Source: Candidatus Nitrosopumilus salarius BD31 (GTDB taxonomy: Archaea > Thermoproteota > Nitrososphaeria > Nitrososphaerales > Nitrosopumilaceae). Taken from it: a stretch of 64,000 bases of DNA. The notes beneath the pieces are model-generated. The model searched no databases. It saw only the letters and a program-made list of their open reading frames with translations, and had not been told where the DNA came from. Below are positions 44,797 to 54,050 of this stretch, one piece after another. The position numbers and the translations under genes were made by a program. The stretch lies in contig NZ_AEXL02000023.1 of NCBI RefSeq assembly GCF_000242875.2, positions 27,509 through 91,508 on the forward strand. Reading direction: 5' to 3'. Numbering within the stretch: position 1 is the stretch's first letter; each line of letters starts with the position of its first letter.

Positions 44797-45345
44797 ATGG
44801 CAAAACTGATTGTGTGTCTAACAGGCATGCCTGGTGCTGGTAAATCTACTATTGCGGAAGGATTGAAATCAAAAGGATATGATATTATCAATATGGGTAA
44901 TGCAGTCAGAGAAGAAGTAAAAAAAAGAAATCTAGAACCAACACGAGATAATCTTGGAAAATTAATGCTTGAGCTAAGAGAGAAAAATGGCCCTGGCGCA
45001 GTTGCAGAATTAGTTAAATCTCAAATAGACTCTTCAACAGCAGATGTTATTCTAATCGATGGTGTAAGATCAAACGATGAAATTGAAGTACTTCGTAAAT
45101 TTGGTACTGTAAAATTACTAGCAATTCATGCTTCAACAGATACTAGGTTTGATTTTCTACAAAAAAGAGGAAGATCAGATGATCCACAAACAAAAGAACA
45201 TTTTGAAGAAAGAGATAATCGTGAATTAGGTGTAGGAATTAGTAATTCGATTGCATTATCTGACTATGCAATATCAAATATTGGTTTAACAAAAGATGAA
45301 TTAATTGAAACTGCTTTTAAAATTATTCAAAGTTGGATTAAATGA
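44797..45345 (+). CDS. UPF0200 family P-loop kinase
   Basis: 182 residues. Walker A CLTGMPGAGKSTIAEGL, then ILIDGVRSNDEIEVLRKFG and LLAIHASTDTRFDFLQKRGRSDDP, typical of the archaeal UPF0200 nucleotide/dephospho-CoA kinase-like group. Phosphate acceptor unknown. The stop overlaps the next start in ATGA, and the next gene encodes the UPF0201 partner with which it is usually found. Confidence 0.85.
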   Translation: MAKLIVCLTGMPGAGKSTIAEGLKSKGYDIINMGNAVREEVKKRNLEPTRDNLGKLMLELREKNGPGAVAELVKSQIDSSTADVILIDGVRSNDEIEVLRKFGTVKLLAIHASTDTRFDFLQKRGRSDDPQTKEHFEERDNRELGVGISNSIALSDYAISNIGLTKDELIETAFKIIQSWIK

Positions 45346-45740
45346 GAATTCCTAGCATTAATTGTAAAATTGAAATGTTTTCATCAATAAACCCTTCAGA
45401 AGATCCTGATAAAATTAAAATTGCAATTTCCAATATTTTTCCATATTCTACAATTAAAACTGAAAATTATTCAATTAGTGCTATGTCCAAAGAATTACGA
45501 TCTTTTGAAAAAATTTACGAGGCAATTCATAACAACCGTTTTCAAAAAGTTTTTGGTCGTAATTTAGAAAAAAATTTAGCAGATACTACCACTTGGTTTT
45601 ATCTCAATAAACAAGCAGCATTTGTTGAAAGAATAGTAATTTGTGAACAAGCAGAAGAATCCCCCTTGGGCCCAATTAAGGTAACTCTTACCTCCTCAAA
45701 TATTGATGGAATAATTGATTGGATAGTTTTTGGAAATTAA
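45342..45740 (+). CDS. UPF0201 family protein
   Basis: 132 residues: CKIEMFSSINPSEDPDKIKIAISNIFP at the N-terminus and a C-terminal SPLGPIKVTLTSSNIDGIIDWI, the family pattern with a conserved PLGP(I)x(V/F). Structures in this family show an RNA-binding-like (L5/exosome-associated) fold. It is translationally coupled with UPF0200 by ATGA overlap. An RNA-related role is plausible but unproven. Confidence 0.8.
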   Translation: MRIPSINCKIEMFSSINPSEDPDKIKIAISNIFPYSTIKTENYSISAMSKELRSFEKIYEAIHNNRFQKVFGRNLEKNLADTTTWFYLNKQAAFVERIVICEQAEESPLGPIKVTLTSSNIDGIIDWIVFGN

Positions 45741-45824
45741 CGAAATTTAGCTAAGAAAATTCACTCTTTTTTGACTATTTTTTTTAGTTTAAATGTAAAA
45801 TCTATTTTTTTGAATAATTACTCA

Positions 45825-46556
45825 ATGTTCATAAAATTAGGCATAATAGCTGGCATTATTATCTTAGGAGGAATGATTTTCTCTACTGAAATTGATAATT
45901 TATTTCCTACCACTTCAGCAACAGTACTTGATTCTTTAAAAAATGATGTAACAAGTTTTGGTTCTAAAGCTTCAGACTCGTTAGAACAAAGGATGGATAA
46001 ATCATTTAATACTATTGTAGATAAAACTGGCAATTCAATATCTAATGAAATCACTGAAGCTGGAAATAAAGTATCTAATGAAATTACTGATGTAAAAGAG
46101 ACATCTCAAAAAGTAATTAATGAGAAAGTATCGGATTTCAATCCTATTGAATCTATACAAAATATTTTCACAACACATTCAAATTCAGAAAATTCTTTAT
46201 CTTCTACTAACCCACAACCAATTGTAGAATCATTTGATAATCCAACTTCAATTATATCTGAAACACTTTCTTTATCCACGAAACAACAATCAGATGATAA
46301 TATTCTTCTTCAATATTCTGATTCAAGTGGAAAAACAAAAAATGTACAAGTTATAATTAGAACTGCAGAAAAAGAAATTTTTTCAGGCATATATTTTACT
46401 TCTAAATTTGAAACTAGTGTAAATGATGGAAATGGAGTTCCATATTATATTGATATGATAATTGAACATGAAGAATATGGTACAGTTACTTCATCAGTGT
46501 TTAACCCTGGAGATTCTTCTGATTCAAAAATCTACGGTGTATTTTCACAACCATAG
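45825..46556 (+). CDS. membrane-anchored protein with helical stalk
   Basis: 243 residues from ATG 45825, preferred to a TTG at 45771 because it puts the hydrophobic segment (IKLGIIAGIIILGGMIFS) at the N-terminus. A helical stalk with similar repeated units follows (NSISNEITEAGNKVSNEITDVKE), then a Ser-rich linker and a C-terminal beta domain (DDNILLQYSDSSGKTKNVQVIIRT). Likely surface-exposed. Function unknown. Confidence 0.6.
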   Translation: MFIKLGIIAGIIILGGMIFSTEIDNLFPTTSATVLDSLKNDVTSFGSKASDSLEQRMDKSFNTIVDKTGNSISNEITEAGNKVSNEITDVKETSQKVINEKVSDFNPIESIQNIFTTHSNSENSLSSTNPQPIVESFDNPTSIISETLSLSTKQQSDDNILLQYSDSSGKTKNVQVIIRTAEKEIFSGIYFTSKFETSVNDGNGVPYYIDMIIEHEEYGTVTSSVFNPGDSSDSKIYGVFSQP

Positions 46557-46557
46557 T

Positions 46558-47286
46558 TCAATTCTCTTTTAAAACTGAAATAAATTTAGGTAAAGCAAGT
46601 GCACTTGTACTTCTTATAGTAAGATCCATATCTGATGACATTTCTGTTCTTTCTGGATTAATTTCTATCAATAATGCATTATTTTGTTTTGCATAAATTG
46701 GAAGTGTATTTGCAGGTGATACTACCAATGATGTACCAACAATTACCATTAAATCACATTCACTTGCAGAAACTATGGCTTTTTGCCACACATTTTGTGG
46801 TAAAGGTTCTCCAAACCATACTACATCAGGACGAAGCATATTTCCACAATTACACAATGGTGGTATTTCAGAAAATTCTGTGAGGATTTCATCTCTAAAG
46901 TCACATACAGAACACTTGATCTTTATTATACTTCCATGTAATTCTAGTACTTCGGTACTCCCTGCTTTTTGATGCAATCCATCAATATTTTGTGTTAAAA
47001 CCATCACTTTAGCATATTTTTCTAATTCGGCAATTGCTTTATGGCCTTGATTAGGGTGTGCTGCAAAAACATTCTTTCTTCGTTCATTATACCACTCCCA
47101 AACTAACTTTGGATTTTCATAGAAAGCATCTATCGTAGCCAATTTCATAGCATCATAATTTCTCCATAATCCATCTTTTCCTCTAAATGTAGGTATCCCA
47201 CTTTCTTGTGAAATTCCAGCACCTGTTACAAATATGATTTTTTTAACATCTCCAATTTGATCTTTAATTGTCTCAAACATACTCAT
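46558..47286 (-). CDS. cobB: Sir2-family NAD-dependent deacylase
   Basis: 242 residues. NAD site VTGAGISQESGIPTFRGKDGLWRNYD, catalytic TQNIDGLHQKAG and LELHGS (His base), zinc Cys pairs CSVC and CNC, and VGTSLVVSPAN. The segment ATIDAFYENPKLVWEWYNERR resembles class III (SIRT5-like) sirtuins, which often remove acyl groups larger than acetyl. Substrates may include chromatin protein Alba or enzymes. First downstream member of a tight run; overlaps the RNase Z gene by 4 bp. Confidence 0.93.
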   Translation of the reverse strand: MSMFETIKDQIGDVKKIIFVTGAGISQESGIPTFRGKDGLWRNYDAMKLATIDAFYENPKLVWEWYNERRKNVFAAHPNQGHKAIAELEKYAKVMVLTQNIDGLHQKAGSTEVLELHGSIIKIKCSVCDFRDEILTEFSEIPPLCNCGNMLRPDVVWFGEPLPQNVWQKAIVSASECDLMVIVGTSLVVSPANTLPIYAKQNNALLIEINPERTEMSSDMDLTIRSTSALALPKFISVLKEN

Positions 47287-48182
47287 TTGATTTCAATTTC
47301 TAAAAGATCTCTTGCAGTAATTACTGAATCATGAATTTCCGATGCTTCTTTCAAATGTTCTACTTCATCTTTGTATCTAGCAGAAAAATGTGTTAGGACT
47401 AAATTTTTTACTTTAGCATTGTTCCCTAAAATTGCAGCTTGTTTTGCAGTAGAATGACATGTATCCTGTGCTTTCTGTTTTTCTTTATCTAAAAATGTTG
47501 AATCAAATACAAGATAGTCACAATTCTCAAAAAATTTTTCTAATTTATCTGTAGGCATTGTATCGCCTGATATTCCTATTTTTTTACCTACACGTTTTTC
47601 TCCTAATACTTGTTCTGGATAAATTATTTTATTATTGATAGTTATTTCATTGCCTTTTTGTAATTTATTCCATAATTCACCTTCTGGTATTCCTAATTCC
47701 TTTGCTTTTTCAAGATTAAATCTTCCAGGTTTGTCTTTCTCTTCAAACAAATAAGAAAATGCTGTTATGGAATGATTTGCTTTAGATACATAAATTGAAT
47801 ATTTTTTATCTTCGAATACTTTTCCTTCTTTAATGATGTTAATCAATACAGGAAAAGATAATCCAAAATTCAGTACTTTGATATTAGCTGCAATAAATTC
47901 TTCAATTCCACTTGGTCCATAAATCTCCAATGTTTCAGTTCTATGTTGCATAGACATTGTTTGAAGTAATCCAAGAATTCCTATACAATGATCTCCATGT
48001 AAATGTGTAACAAACAACTTCATTTTTTTATTCCATCCTAATCCTGATTTCATATATGAAATTTGAGCAGCCTCTCCTGCATCAAACATCAAAATTTCTC
48101 CATCCCTTTCTAAACAAATACAAGATAACCCTCTATTTTCTGTAGGTTGTGCAGCTGACGTTCCTAGAAATACAAGTTTCAT
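47283..48182 (-). CDS. rnz: ribonuclease Z
   Basis: 299 residues. Metallo-beta-lactamase fold with FLGTSAAQPTENRG, FDAGEAAQ, FVTHLHGDHCIGILGLLQT (metal-binding HxHxDH) and DYLVFDSTFLDKE, LVLTHFSARYKD. It cuts the 3' trailer of pre-tRNAs at the discriminator base, ahead of CCA addition. It overlaps the sirtuin and methyltransferase genes by 4 bp on each side, so translational coupling is probable. Confidence 0.95.
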   Translation of the reverse strand: MKLVFLGTSAAQPTENRGLSCICLERDGEILMFDAGEAAQISYMKSGLGWNKKMKLFVTHLHGDHCIGILGLLQTMSMQHRTETLEIYGPSGIEEFIAANIKVLNFGLSFPVLINIIKEGKVFEDKKYSIYVSKANHSITAFSYLFEEKDKPGRFNLEKAKELGIPEGELWNKLQKGNEITINNKIIYPEQVLGEKRVGKKIGISGDTMPTDKLEKFFENCDYLVFDSTFLDKEKQKAQDTCHSTAKQAAILGNNAKVKNLVLTHFSARYKDEVEHLKEASEIHDSVITARDLLEIEIK

Positions 48183-49126
48183 TTAATCAAGATTGTTCTT
48201 GTCAAGCTTTTATGCCTATAGATGTGATATTTTTTTAATCCGCTTAATTTCAAATTGTTATCCAATTCTTTTTTATACATAATTGCAATCTTTTTTCTTT
48301 TGGGCATAATTGAGAAAAATTTCTTTAAAATTTCTTGAGGTTTTTCTGATGTTTTTGAGGACGTTCCATAAGGTAAATCAGTCACAATACCATCAAATTT
48401 TTCAGATATATTAGATAATTCCTGAAAATCAGACTGAATGACTTGAGATTTGTATCCATTTTTCTTTAGATTTTCTTTAGACATTTCACACATTTTTTCA
48501 TCAAAATCTAATCCAATCGCATGAATACCCATAGATTCTGCTTCCAAAAGAGTGGTACCTGTACCACAAAATGGATCACAAACAGTTTCACCTTTCTTCA
48601 ATCCTATTAAATTAATCATCACTCTAGTTAATTTCCAATCCAATTCATGCGGATATTTTTTGATCTTTATTGGTCTTTTCACTTCTTTAACTCGTTTTGA
48701 AAATCCAAAAAAGTTTTCTTCATTAGTAAAAATAAGATATACTGTAATATCGGGATTTTCTAATTTTACTTTTGCATGTGAGAACTTTGATATCATATCT
48801 CCCATAGAATTCTCTAATTCAGCTACATTGAATTGATTTGATGATAAATTTACTATTCTGCAAACAAATGTCTTTGCATTTTTAAGTACTTCAAAATTAT
48901 CTTCGTCTAAAAATAATCCTGACATCTTTCGTAATATTTGACCCGAGATCTTAACAAAAGTTGCTCGTTTTGCAATTTCTTTCCAATTAGTTTTTGATTG
49001 AACAATCACTAAATTAGATATTATTTTTATTTTTGAAAACCTATCATACATCTTTGATATGGCAACGATTTCATCTGTTGCAAGCTCTAGGTAATCTTTA
49101 GATAAAACAAAAAAACTTTCTGGCAT
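48179..49126 (-). CDS. tRNA (guanine-N2) methyltransferase, TrmG10/Trm11 family
   Basis: 315 residues. N-terminal THUMP-like part, then a Rossmann methyltransferase: VCDPFCGTGTTLLEAESMGIHAIGLDFDEKMCEM (SAM) and VTDLPYGTSSK, the (D/N)PPY-type catalytic motif as DLPYG, typical for G10 modification. It dimethylates or methylates tRNA guanosine 10. It lies between RNase Z and PRPP synthetase with overlapping ends on both sides. Confidence 0.88.
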   Translation of the reverse strand: MPESFFVLSKDYLELATDEIVAISKMYDRFSKIKIISNLVIVQSKTNWKEIAKRATFVKISGQILRKMSGLFLDEDNFEVLKNAKTFVCRIVNLSSNQFNVAELENSMGDMISKFSHAKVKLENPDITVYLIFTNEENFFGFSKRVKEVKRPIKIKKYPHELDWKLTRVMINLIGLKKGETVCDPFCGTGTTLLEAESMGIHAIGLDFDEKMCEMSKENLKKNGYKSQVIQSDFQELSNISEKFDGIVTDLPYGTSSKTSEKPQEILKKFFSIMPKRKKIAIMYKKELDNNLKLSGLKKYHIYRHKSLTRTILIK

Positions 49127-50004
49127 TATATTATTGCCTTTGCAATTGTATTAGAGACATCTACCAATGATGTTTTACCTGGAATTGTATTCGCGCTAAC
49201 GATGCTTGTAACTCCTGATTTTTTTATCTTCCTTTCTGCATCATTCATTAAAAGTGCATGTGTACATGCAACATAGACTCTTTTACATTTTTGTTTTTTA
49301 AGAAATTGTGTGGCTTTGATTATACTTCCACCAGTACTTATCATATCGTCAACTAAAATAAGATCTCTTTCTGCTACCTCCTTTGTGTTTTTAGTTTTAA
49401 TTTCTACCTTACCGGTTTTTCTATCTCGTTTTTTCTCTAATGCAATGTACTCTGACTGAAATTCTTTTGCAAATTCTTTTGCTCTTTCTTTTCCACCTTG
49501 ATCAGGTGATACTACAAGAGGATTTTTTAGGCTCAATTTTTTAAAATATTTTACAAGATCTGGAATAGCTGATACATTTCTTGTTTTTATAGTAAAATAC
49601 TTGAAGCCAATAACACTATGAATATCTACAGCGATTATTTTTGAAGCGCCTGCACCTTTGAATAATTTGCCTAAAACCTTCATTGTGACTATTTCTCCTG
49701 GTAAAAATTCTCTATCTTGTCTTGCATATCCCATGTATGGAATTACTGCAATCACTTCTGAAGAAACTTCTTTTGCTCTTGAAATTATTGACAAAGTTTG
49801 AACTAGATTAGTATCTACAGGCGGATAGATTGATTGTACTACTACAGATTTTTTCTTAGAGATATTTCCATTCAATGTGATCTTACTTTCTCCATCAGGA
49901 AAAACCCTAATCTCTGATTTTACAAAATTTGCCTTTAATTTTCTAGATAATTTTCTTGCTAAATCCTCTGAAGATTTTCCTGCAATTACAGATAGATTAC
50001 TCAT
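49126..50004 (-). CDS. prs: ribose-phosphate pyrophosphokinase
   Basis: 292 residues from ATG 50004 (a TTG one codon upstream is open). FPDGESKITL, IPYMGYARQDREFLPGE, a catalytic flexible loop (KKRDRKTGKVEIK) and the PRPP site LILVDDMISTGGSIIKAT are all present. It makes PRPP from ribose-5-phosphate and ATP for nucleotide, His and cofactor synthesis. It is the upstream gene of the packed run and overlaps the methyltransferase gene by 1 bp. Confidence 0.95.
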   Translation of the reverse strand: MSNLSVIAGKSSEDLARKLSRKLKANFVKSEIRVFPDGESKITLNGNISKKKSVVVQSIYPPVDTNLVQTLSIISRAKEVSSEVIAVIPYMGYARQDREFLPGEIVTMKVLGKLFKGAGASKIIAVDIHSVIGFKYFTIKTRNVSAIPDLVKYFKKLSLKNPLVVSPDQGGKERAKEFAKEFQSEYIALEKKRDRKTGKVEIKTKNTKEVAERDLILVDDMISTGGSIIKATQFLKKQKCKRVYVACTHALLMNDAERKIKKSGVTSIVSANTIPGKTSLVDVSNTIAKAII

Positions 50005-50046
50005 CAAGAAAATGTGATTTGAAGGGATTCTTAAGTTTTGAGAAGA

Positions 50047-51795
50047 TCAATCCTCTCCACCACCACGACCTATGTCTCCAACACCAAATTCTTCAACTAC
50101 TTCATTTCTTTCATCATCAAGCTTTCTAATTTCTTCGTCTTCTCGTTTTTCATCTCCTTGATATACAGTTCTAATTGGCCATGGAATTCTAATATCATAT
50201 TTTTTGAATTCTTCATACATGATTATTCTAATATCTGTTTTAGTTTTGAACTGTGCACCATAATCTCTGACGTATACCCATAGTGAAAAGTCAAGTGATG
50301 AATCATTAAACTTGTTAAATCTCACCACTGGCTGATTAATATCAACATGAATATCTTTATCACATCCACAACTAGGTTTGTTATTATCTAAATACGGACA
50401 TCTTAACTGTCTGATTAGGTGTCTTCCTTTTTCATCTACTACTTCCTTCATTGCACGCTTTCCAATTTTTACCAGAATTGCTGCAACTTGTTTTGGGTTG
50501 TTTAGATATGAGACACCAACCTCAACAATTGCAGGCACCATCTTGATTTCTTTTGAATAATTAATAATTTGAGCATTAACAAGCTGTCTTGTGGGAATCA
50601 CTGCATATGATTCATTTAATGCATCACGAACATATGTCACCCTTGGTGTAATCTTATGTACGTATCCATTGTATCCAGTATCTAATTGAACTCTCTCCCC
50701 TTCAGCAAATATCTTATCTTTTCTAATCAGAATATATGCAAAATAATTTTGCATTGTTTCTTGTAATGCTAATCCTATTCCAATTGCTAATCCACCAGTT
50801 GCAGTTGCAAGCACAATCAAATCAATACCCCACCAACTAACTACTCCCAAAATCACTGCAACAAAAATTCCTAAAGGTAATATTTGCGAAACTGACTTTG
50901 GAAGATCTTTTCTTTTCCTTTTTGCATATCCTGGAGGTTTTGATCCAGAAATAATTGGATCATATCCATTGAATCGCTTTTCTTCCCTCCATGTATCTAT
51001 TGGAAAAATTTCTTCAACTTCTTGTCCTGGTTTTAGTTTTTTCCCGGATTCATTATTTCCAGAAATAGAATCTTCATAATATCTAAGATATTTCTCTCTC
51101 TCAGATTTTTTCCATTCCTCAAACGGATGTTTTACTAGTTGTTCATAACTTCCAATAGCTAATCCTTTTGTTGTTCTGAATTCCTCAAGAAACTTTTTTC
51201 CTTCGTCTGTTTTCAATTTTCTCTCAAATTCATCATCTGTCATATCTTCGGGTGTGTGTTTTGGAGGAACCCACTTGTAGACTTTGTGAAAGAGATCATC
51301 ATCATCTGGAAATCCACGCAATTCTTTCCATGCTTCAAAATCCTCTTTTTCCAAATTGGTTTTTTCTTTTTTTGTAAGTATTATTGGAATCAAATGAGCA
51401 AAGGAATACCCAATAACAAGAATGTTTATTGTATTGAGAATCTTTGCAAATGTTTCACTAGGAGTTAAATTCCCATCTTCATTTAGAGATGAATTATTTT
51501 CATCAAATAACTCAAATGATTGTATGTATAGATTCACCGAAGTAATCAATATTATGGCAAAAAAGGGTAGCACAACTACCCTGACAAATCTTGATAGATG
51601 TGGTCTGGTATAACTAAATTTCTGGCTTTTAACCCATTTTGAAAAAGTACGGTAAACAAGAACAATACCAATAATTCCTACAATTAATACCGTAAATGCT
51701 ATTTGAAGAGATTCTGATGATAATAATAGTTGAGAAATGCTCTCAAATTGATTTACTTGACCTGACACTGCATTAATAATTTCATCCTCTGCCAT
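50047..51795 (-). CDS. MscS-type mechanosensitive channel
   Basis: 582 residues. About four membrane helices; the first two (about 25-45 and 70-90) and a third near 125-140 precede a large soluble acidic insert (about 145-290). Then come two helices (LPLGIFVAVILGVVSWWGIDLIVLATATGGLAIGIGLALQETMQNYFAYILI), where the last is the MscS pore helix, and the beta plus alpha/beta vestibule (RVTYVRDALNESYAVIPTRQLVNAQIINYS). The insert and the C-terminal EEFGVGDIGRGGGED tail are not in small MscS. It releases solutes on hypo-osmotic shock. Confidence 0.88.
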   Translation of the reverse strand: MAEDEIINAVSGQVNQFESISQLLLSSESLQIAFTVLIVGIIGIVLVYRTFSKWVKSQKFSYTRPHLSRFVRVVVLPFFAIILITSVNLYIQSFELFDENNSSLNEDGNLTPSETFAKILNTINILVIGYSFAHLIPIILTKKEKTNLEKEDFEAWKELRGFPDDDDLFHKVYKWVPPKHTPEDMTDDEFERKLKTDEGKKFLEEFRTTKGLAIGSYEQLVKHPFEEWKKSEREKYLRYYEDSISGNNESGKKLKPGQEVEEIFPIDTWREEKRFNGYDPIISGSKPPGYAKRKRKDLPKSVSQILPLGIFVAVILGVVSWWGIDLIVLATATGGLAIGIGLALQETMQNYFAYILIRKDKIFAEGERVQLDTGYNGYVHKITPRVTYVRDALNESYAVIPTRQLVNAQIINYSKEIKMVPAIVEVGVSYLNNPKQVAAILVKIGKRAMKEVVDEKGRHLIRQLRCPYLDNNKPSCGCDKDIHVDINQPVVRFNKFNDSSLDFSLWVYVRDYGAQFKTKTDIRIIMYEEFKKYDIRIPWPIRTVYQGDEKREDEEIRKLDDERNEVVEEFGVGDIGRGGGED

Positions 51796-51948
51796 TTAGA
51801 TCACTATTTGTCATTTTTTCTAACATACATAGGTTAACCTGTATTATCATTTCTGATTGAACTTTCGGCTAAACCATTATAAAATTTTAAATTTTTTATG
51901 CCTAAAAAATCTGTAACCTTTAACAAGGGTAATCGTACTAATTACTGA

Positions 51949-53313
51949 GTGACCTATCAAGCGACAATCTGGAACAATTCACCATCATTAAAGTCATACA
52001 CTCTATCTAATTTTCGTACTCTTCCACAAATTAAGAATCTTAGTGAAGAAACTCAATTTGAGATGGAAGTGGTAGGAAACGTATTACCATTTAAAGCAAA
52101 TAATTATGTTGTTGAACAATTAATTGATTGGAATAACATTCCCAATGATCCAATATTTGTTTTAACTTTTCCTCAAAAAGGTATGTTAAAGTCTGAGCAT
52201 TATGAAAAAATGGCAACTGCTTTAAAAAATAATTTAGATAAAAAAGAAATTACATCTATTGCAAATGAAATCCGTTTACAGTTAAATCCACATCCTGCAG
52301 GTCAAATGGAGCTTAATGTTCCAACTTTAAAAGATGGAACCAAATTATATGGAATGCAACATAAATACAAAGAAACTTGTCTCTTCTTTCCTAGTCAAAG
52401 TCAAACATGTCATGCATATTGTAGCTTTTGTTTTAGGTGGCCTCAATTTGTTGGAATGGATGAAATGAAATTTGCAATGCAAGAAGGTGAACAACTCGTT
52501 CAATATATCCGAGAGCATCCAGAGATCAGTGATGTGCTCTTTACTGGTGGTGATCCAATGATAATGAAAGCAAAAATTTTCTCAAAATATATTGATACAT
52601 TAATTGACGCAAAACTTTCAAACCTCAAAACTATTAGAATTGGAACAAAATCCTTAGCATATTGGCCTTACAAATTTTTAACAGATTCTGATTCTCAGGA
52701 AATGCTAGACATTTTTAGAAAGGTTTCTGATAATGGGTTACATCTTGCATTTATGGCGCACTTTAACCATCTTAATGAATTATCAACAGATGCTGTAAAA
52801 TTGGCAATAAAGGCAGTTAGAGACACTGGTGCTCAAATTAGAACTCAATCTCCTCTACTGGCACACATTAATGATGATGCAGAAATGTGGGCAAAAATGT
52901 GGACTAAACAAGTTCAATTGGGGTGTATTCCATATTACATGTTTGTAGTTAGAGACACTGGTGCTCAACATTACTTTGGAGTTCCACTAGTCAAAGCATA
53001 TCAGATTTTCAAAAAGGCATATTCATCAGTAAGTGGATTGGCAAGAACTGTTCGTGGACCAAGTATGTCTGCAACTCCAGGCAAAGTACACATTATTGGA
53101 ACTGCAGATCTGAACGATCAAAAAGTGATTGTTTTGAGATTTTTACAAGGCAGAAATCCTGATTGGGTGCAAGTACCATTTTTTGCAAAGTATGATGAAA
53201 ATGCAATTTGGTTAGATGATTTAAAACCTGCACTCACTGAGAAATTCTTCTTTGATGAGGAGATGAAAAATTTCAAAAAATCCAATCCACTTGATGATTA
53301 TCCAGAGTCATAA
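51949..53313 (+). CDS. KamA-family radical SAM protein (lysine 2,3-aminomutase-like)
   Basis: 454 residues from GTG 51949. CHAYCSFCFRWPQF gives the CxxxCxxC Fe-S motif followed by FRWPQFV typical of KamA; FTGGDPM follows. KamA uses SAM and PLP to move the lysine amino group. The PLP lysine of true aminomutases is not clearly recognised, so the exact reaction is uncertain; beta-lysine for the osmolyte N-acetyl-beta-lysine is one possibility. ATGCCTA lies about 50 bp upstream of the start. Confidence 0.8.
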   Translation: MTYQATIWNNSPSLKSYTLSNFRTLPQIKNLSEETQFEMEVVGNVLPFKANNYVVEQLIDWNNIPNDPIFVLTFPQKGMLKSEHYEKMATALKNNLDKKEITSIANEIRLQLNPHPAGQMELNVPTLKDGTKLYGMQHKYKETCLFFPSQSQTCHAYCSFCFRWPQFVGMDEMKFAMQEGEQLVQYIREHPEISDVLFTGGDPMIMKAKIFSKYIDTLIDAKLSNLKTIRIGTKSLAYWPYKFLTDSDSQEMLDIFRKVSDNGLHLAFMAHFNHLNELSTDAVKLAIKAVRDTGAQIRTQSPLLAHINDDAEMWAKMWTKQVQLGCIPYYMFVVRDTGAQHYFGVPLVKAYQIFKKAYSSVSGLARTVRGPSMSATPGKVHIIGTADLNDQKVIVLRFLQGRNPDWVQVPFFAKYDENAIWLDDLKPALTEKFFFDEEMKNFKKSNPLDDYPES

Positions 53314-53382
53314 AATTTTTGTAAAACCCACTTCATAGAAATAAGTAGAACATTTTTAAAATAAGATTTGTCCTTTTTAGTA

Positions 53383-54018
53383 TTGAAATTAAAATTTTTA
53401 ATGTTATCGTTGTTAATTATTCCATTTTTTTCTGGAATTGCTTATGCACACACAATTGATTCTGTTGGTGAATATAGAGTAGAAATTGGCTGGATGAACG
53501 AACCTGTTGTTTCTGGGGAAACCAATGCAATTGAATTCTATGTTAGCCCACTTGAACCTAATTTAGATCTAAAAGATCAAGTTTTTAAAAATGGCATTGA
53601 GGGATTGAAAAAAACAGTAAAAATTCAACTAGTTTACAAAGATGAAAATATTATGCTTCCGTTGTCTCCTGATCATAACATTCCAGGTAAATATTATGCA
53701 TTTATCAATCCAACTGTTTCTGGATTTTATCAGGCAAACATTTTGGGAAATATTGAAGATACACCAATTAGTTTATCTATGCATCCTCCAAAAGTTGAAG
53801 AACGTTCATACATCGAATTTCCAGAACCTACAGATCTAACATTAAATCAAATTATTGATGGTCATACTGCATTAATTGAAGATATACAAAATTTGAAAGA
53901 ATCAGTAAAAACACTTGAAGATAAAAACTCAACAAATGGAGAGTATGTTGGAATTGGACTTGGATTTATTGGTATTATTATTGCAATAGCTGCACTTGTA
54001 AGATCTAAAAAGAACTAA
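53383..54018 (+). CDS. exported YtkA/CopC-like protein with membrane tail
   Basis: 211 residues from TTG 53383. A TATA-like tttttaaaataag lies about 20-30 bp upstream, which disfavours TTG 53368. Signal peptide (LKFLMLSLLIIPFFSGIAYA) then mature HTIDSVGEYRVEIGWMNEPV: if cut after AYA the protein begins with His, which in CopC/LPMO-type proteins binds copper. A beta-sandwich follows, then a coiled coil and a C-terminal membrane helix (GIGLGFIGIIIAIAALV). A copper link is suggestive only. Confidence 0.65.
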   Translation: MKLKFLMLSLLIIPFFSGIAYAHTIDSVGEYRVEIGWMNEPVVSGETNAIEFYVSPLEPNLDLKDQVFKNGIEGLKKTVKIQLVYKDENIMLPLSPDHNIPGKYYAFINPTVSGFYQANILGNIEDTPISLSMHPPKVEERSYIEFPEPTDLTLNQIIDGHTALIEDIQNLKESVKTLEDKNSTNGEYVGIGLGFIGIIIAIAALVRSKKN

Positions 54019-54050
54019 ATAGAATCTAAAATTTTATGTATTTTTTAAAA

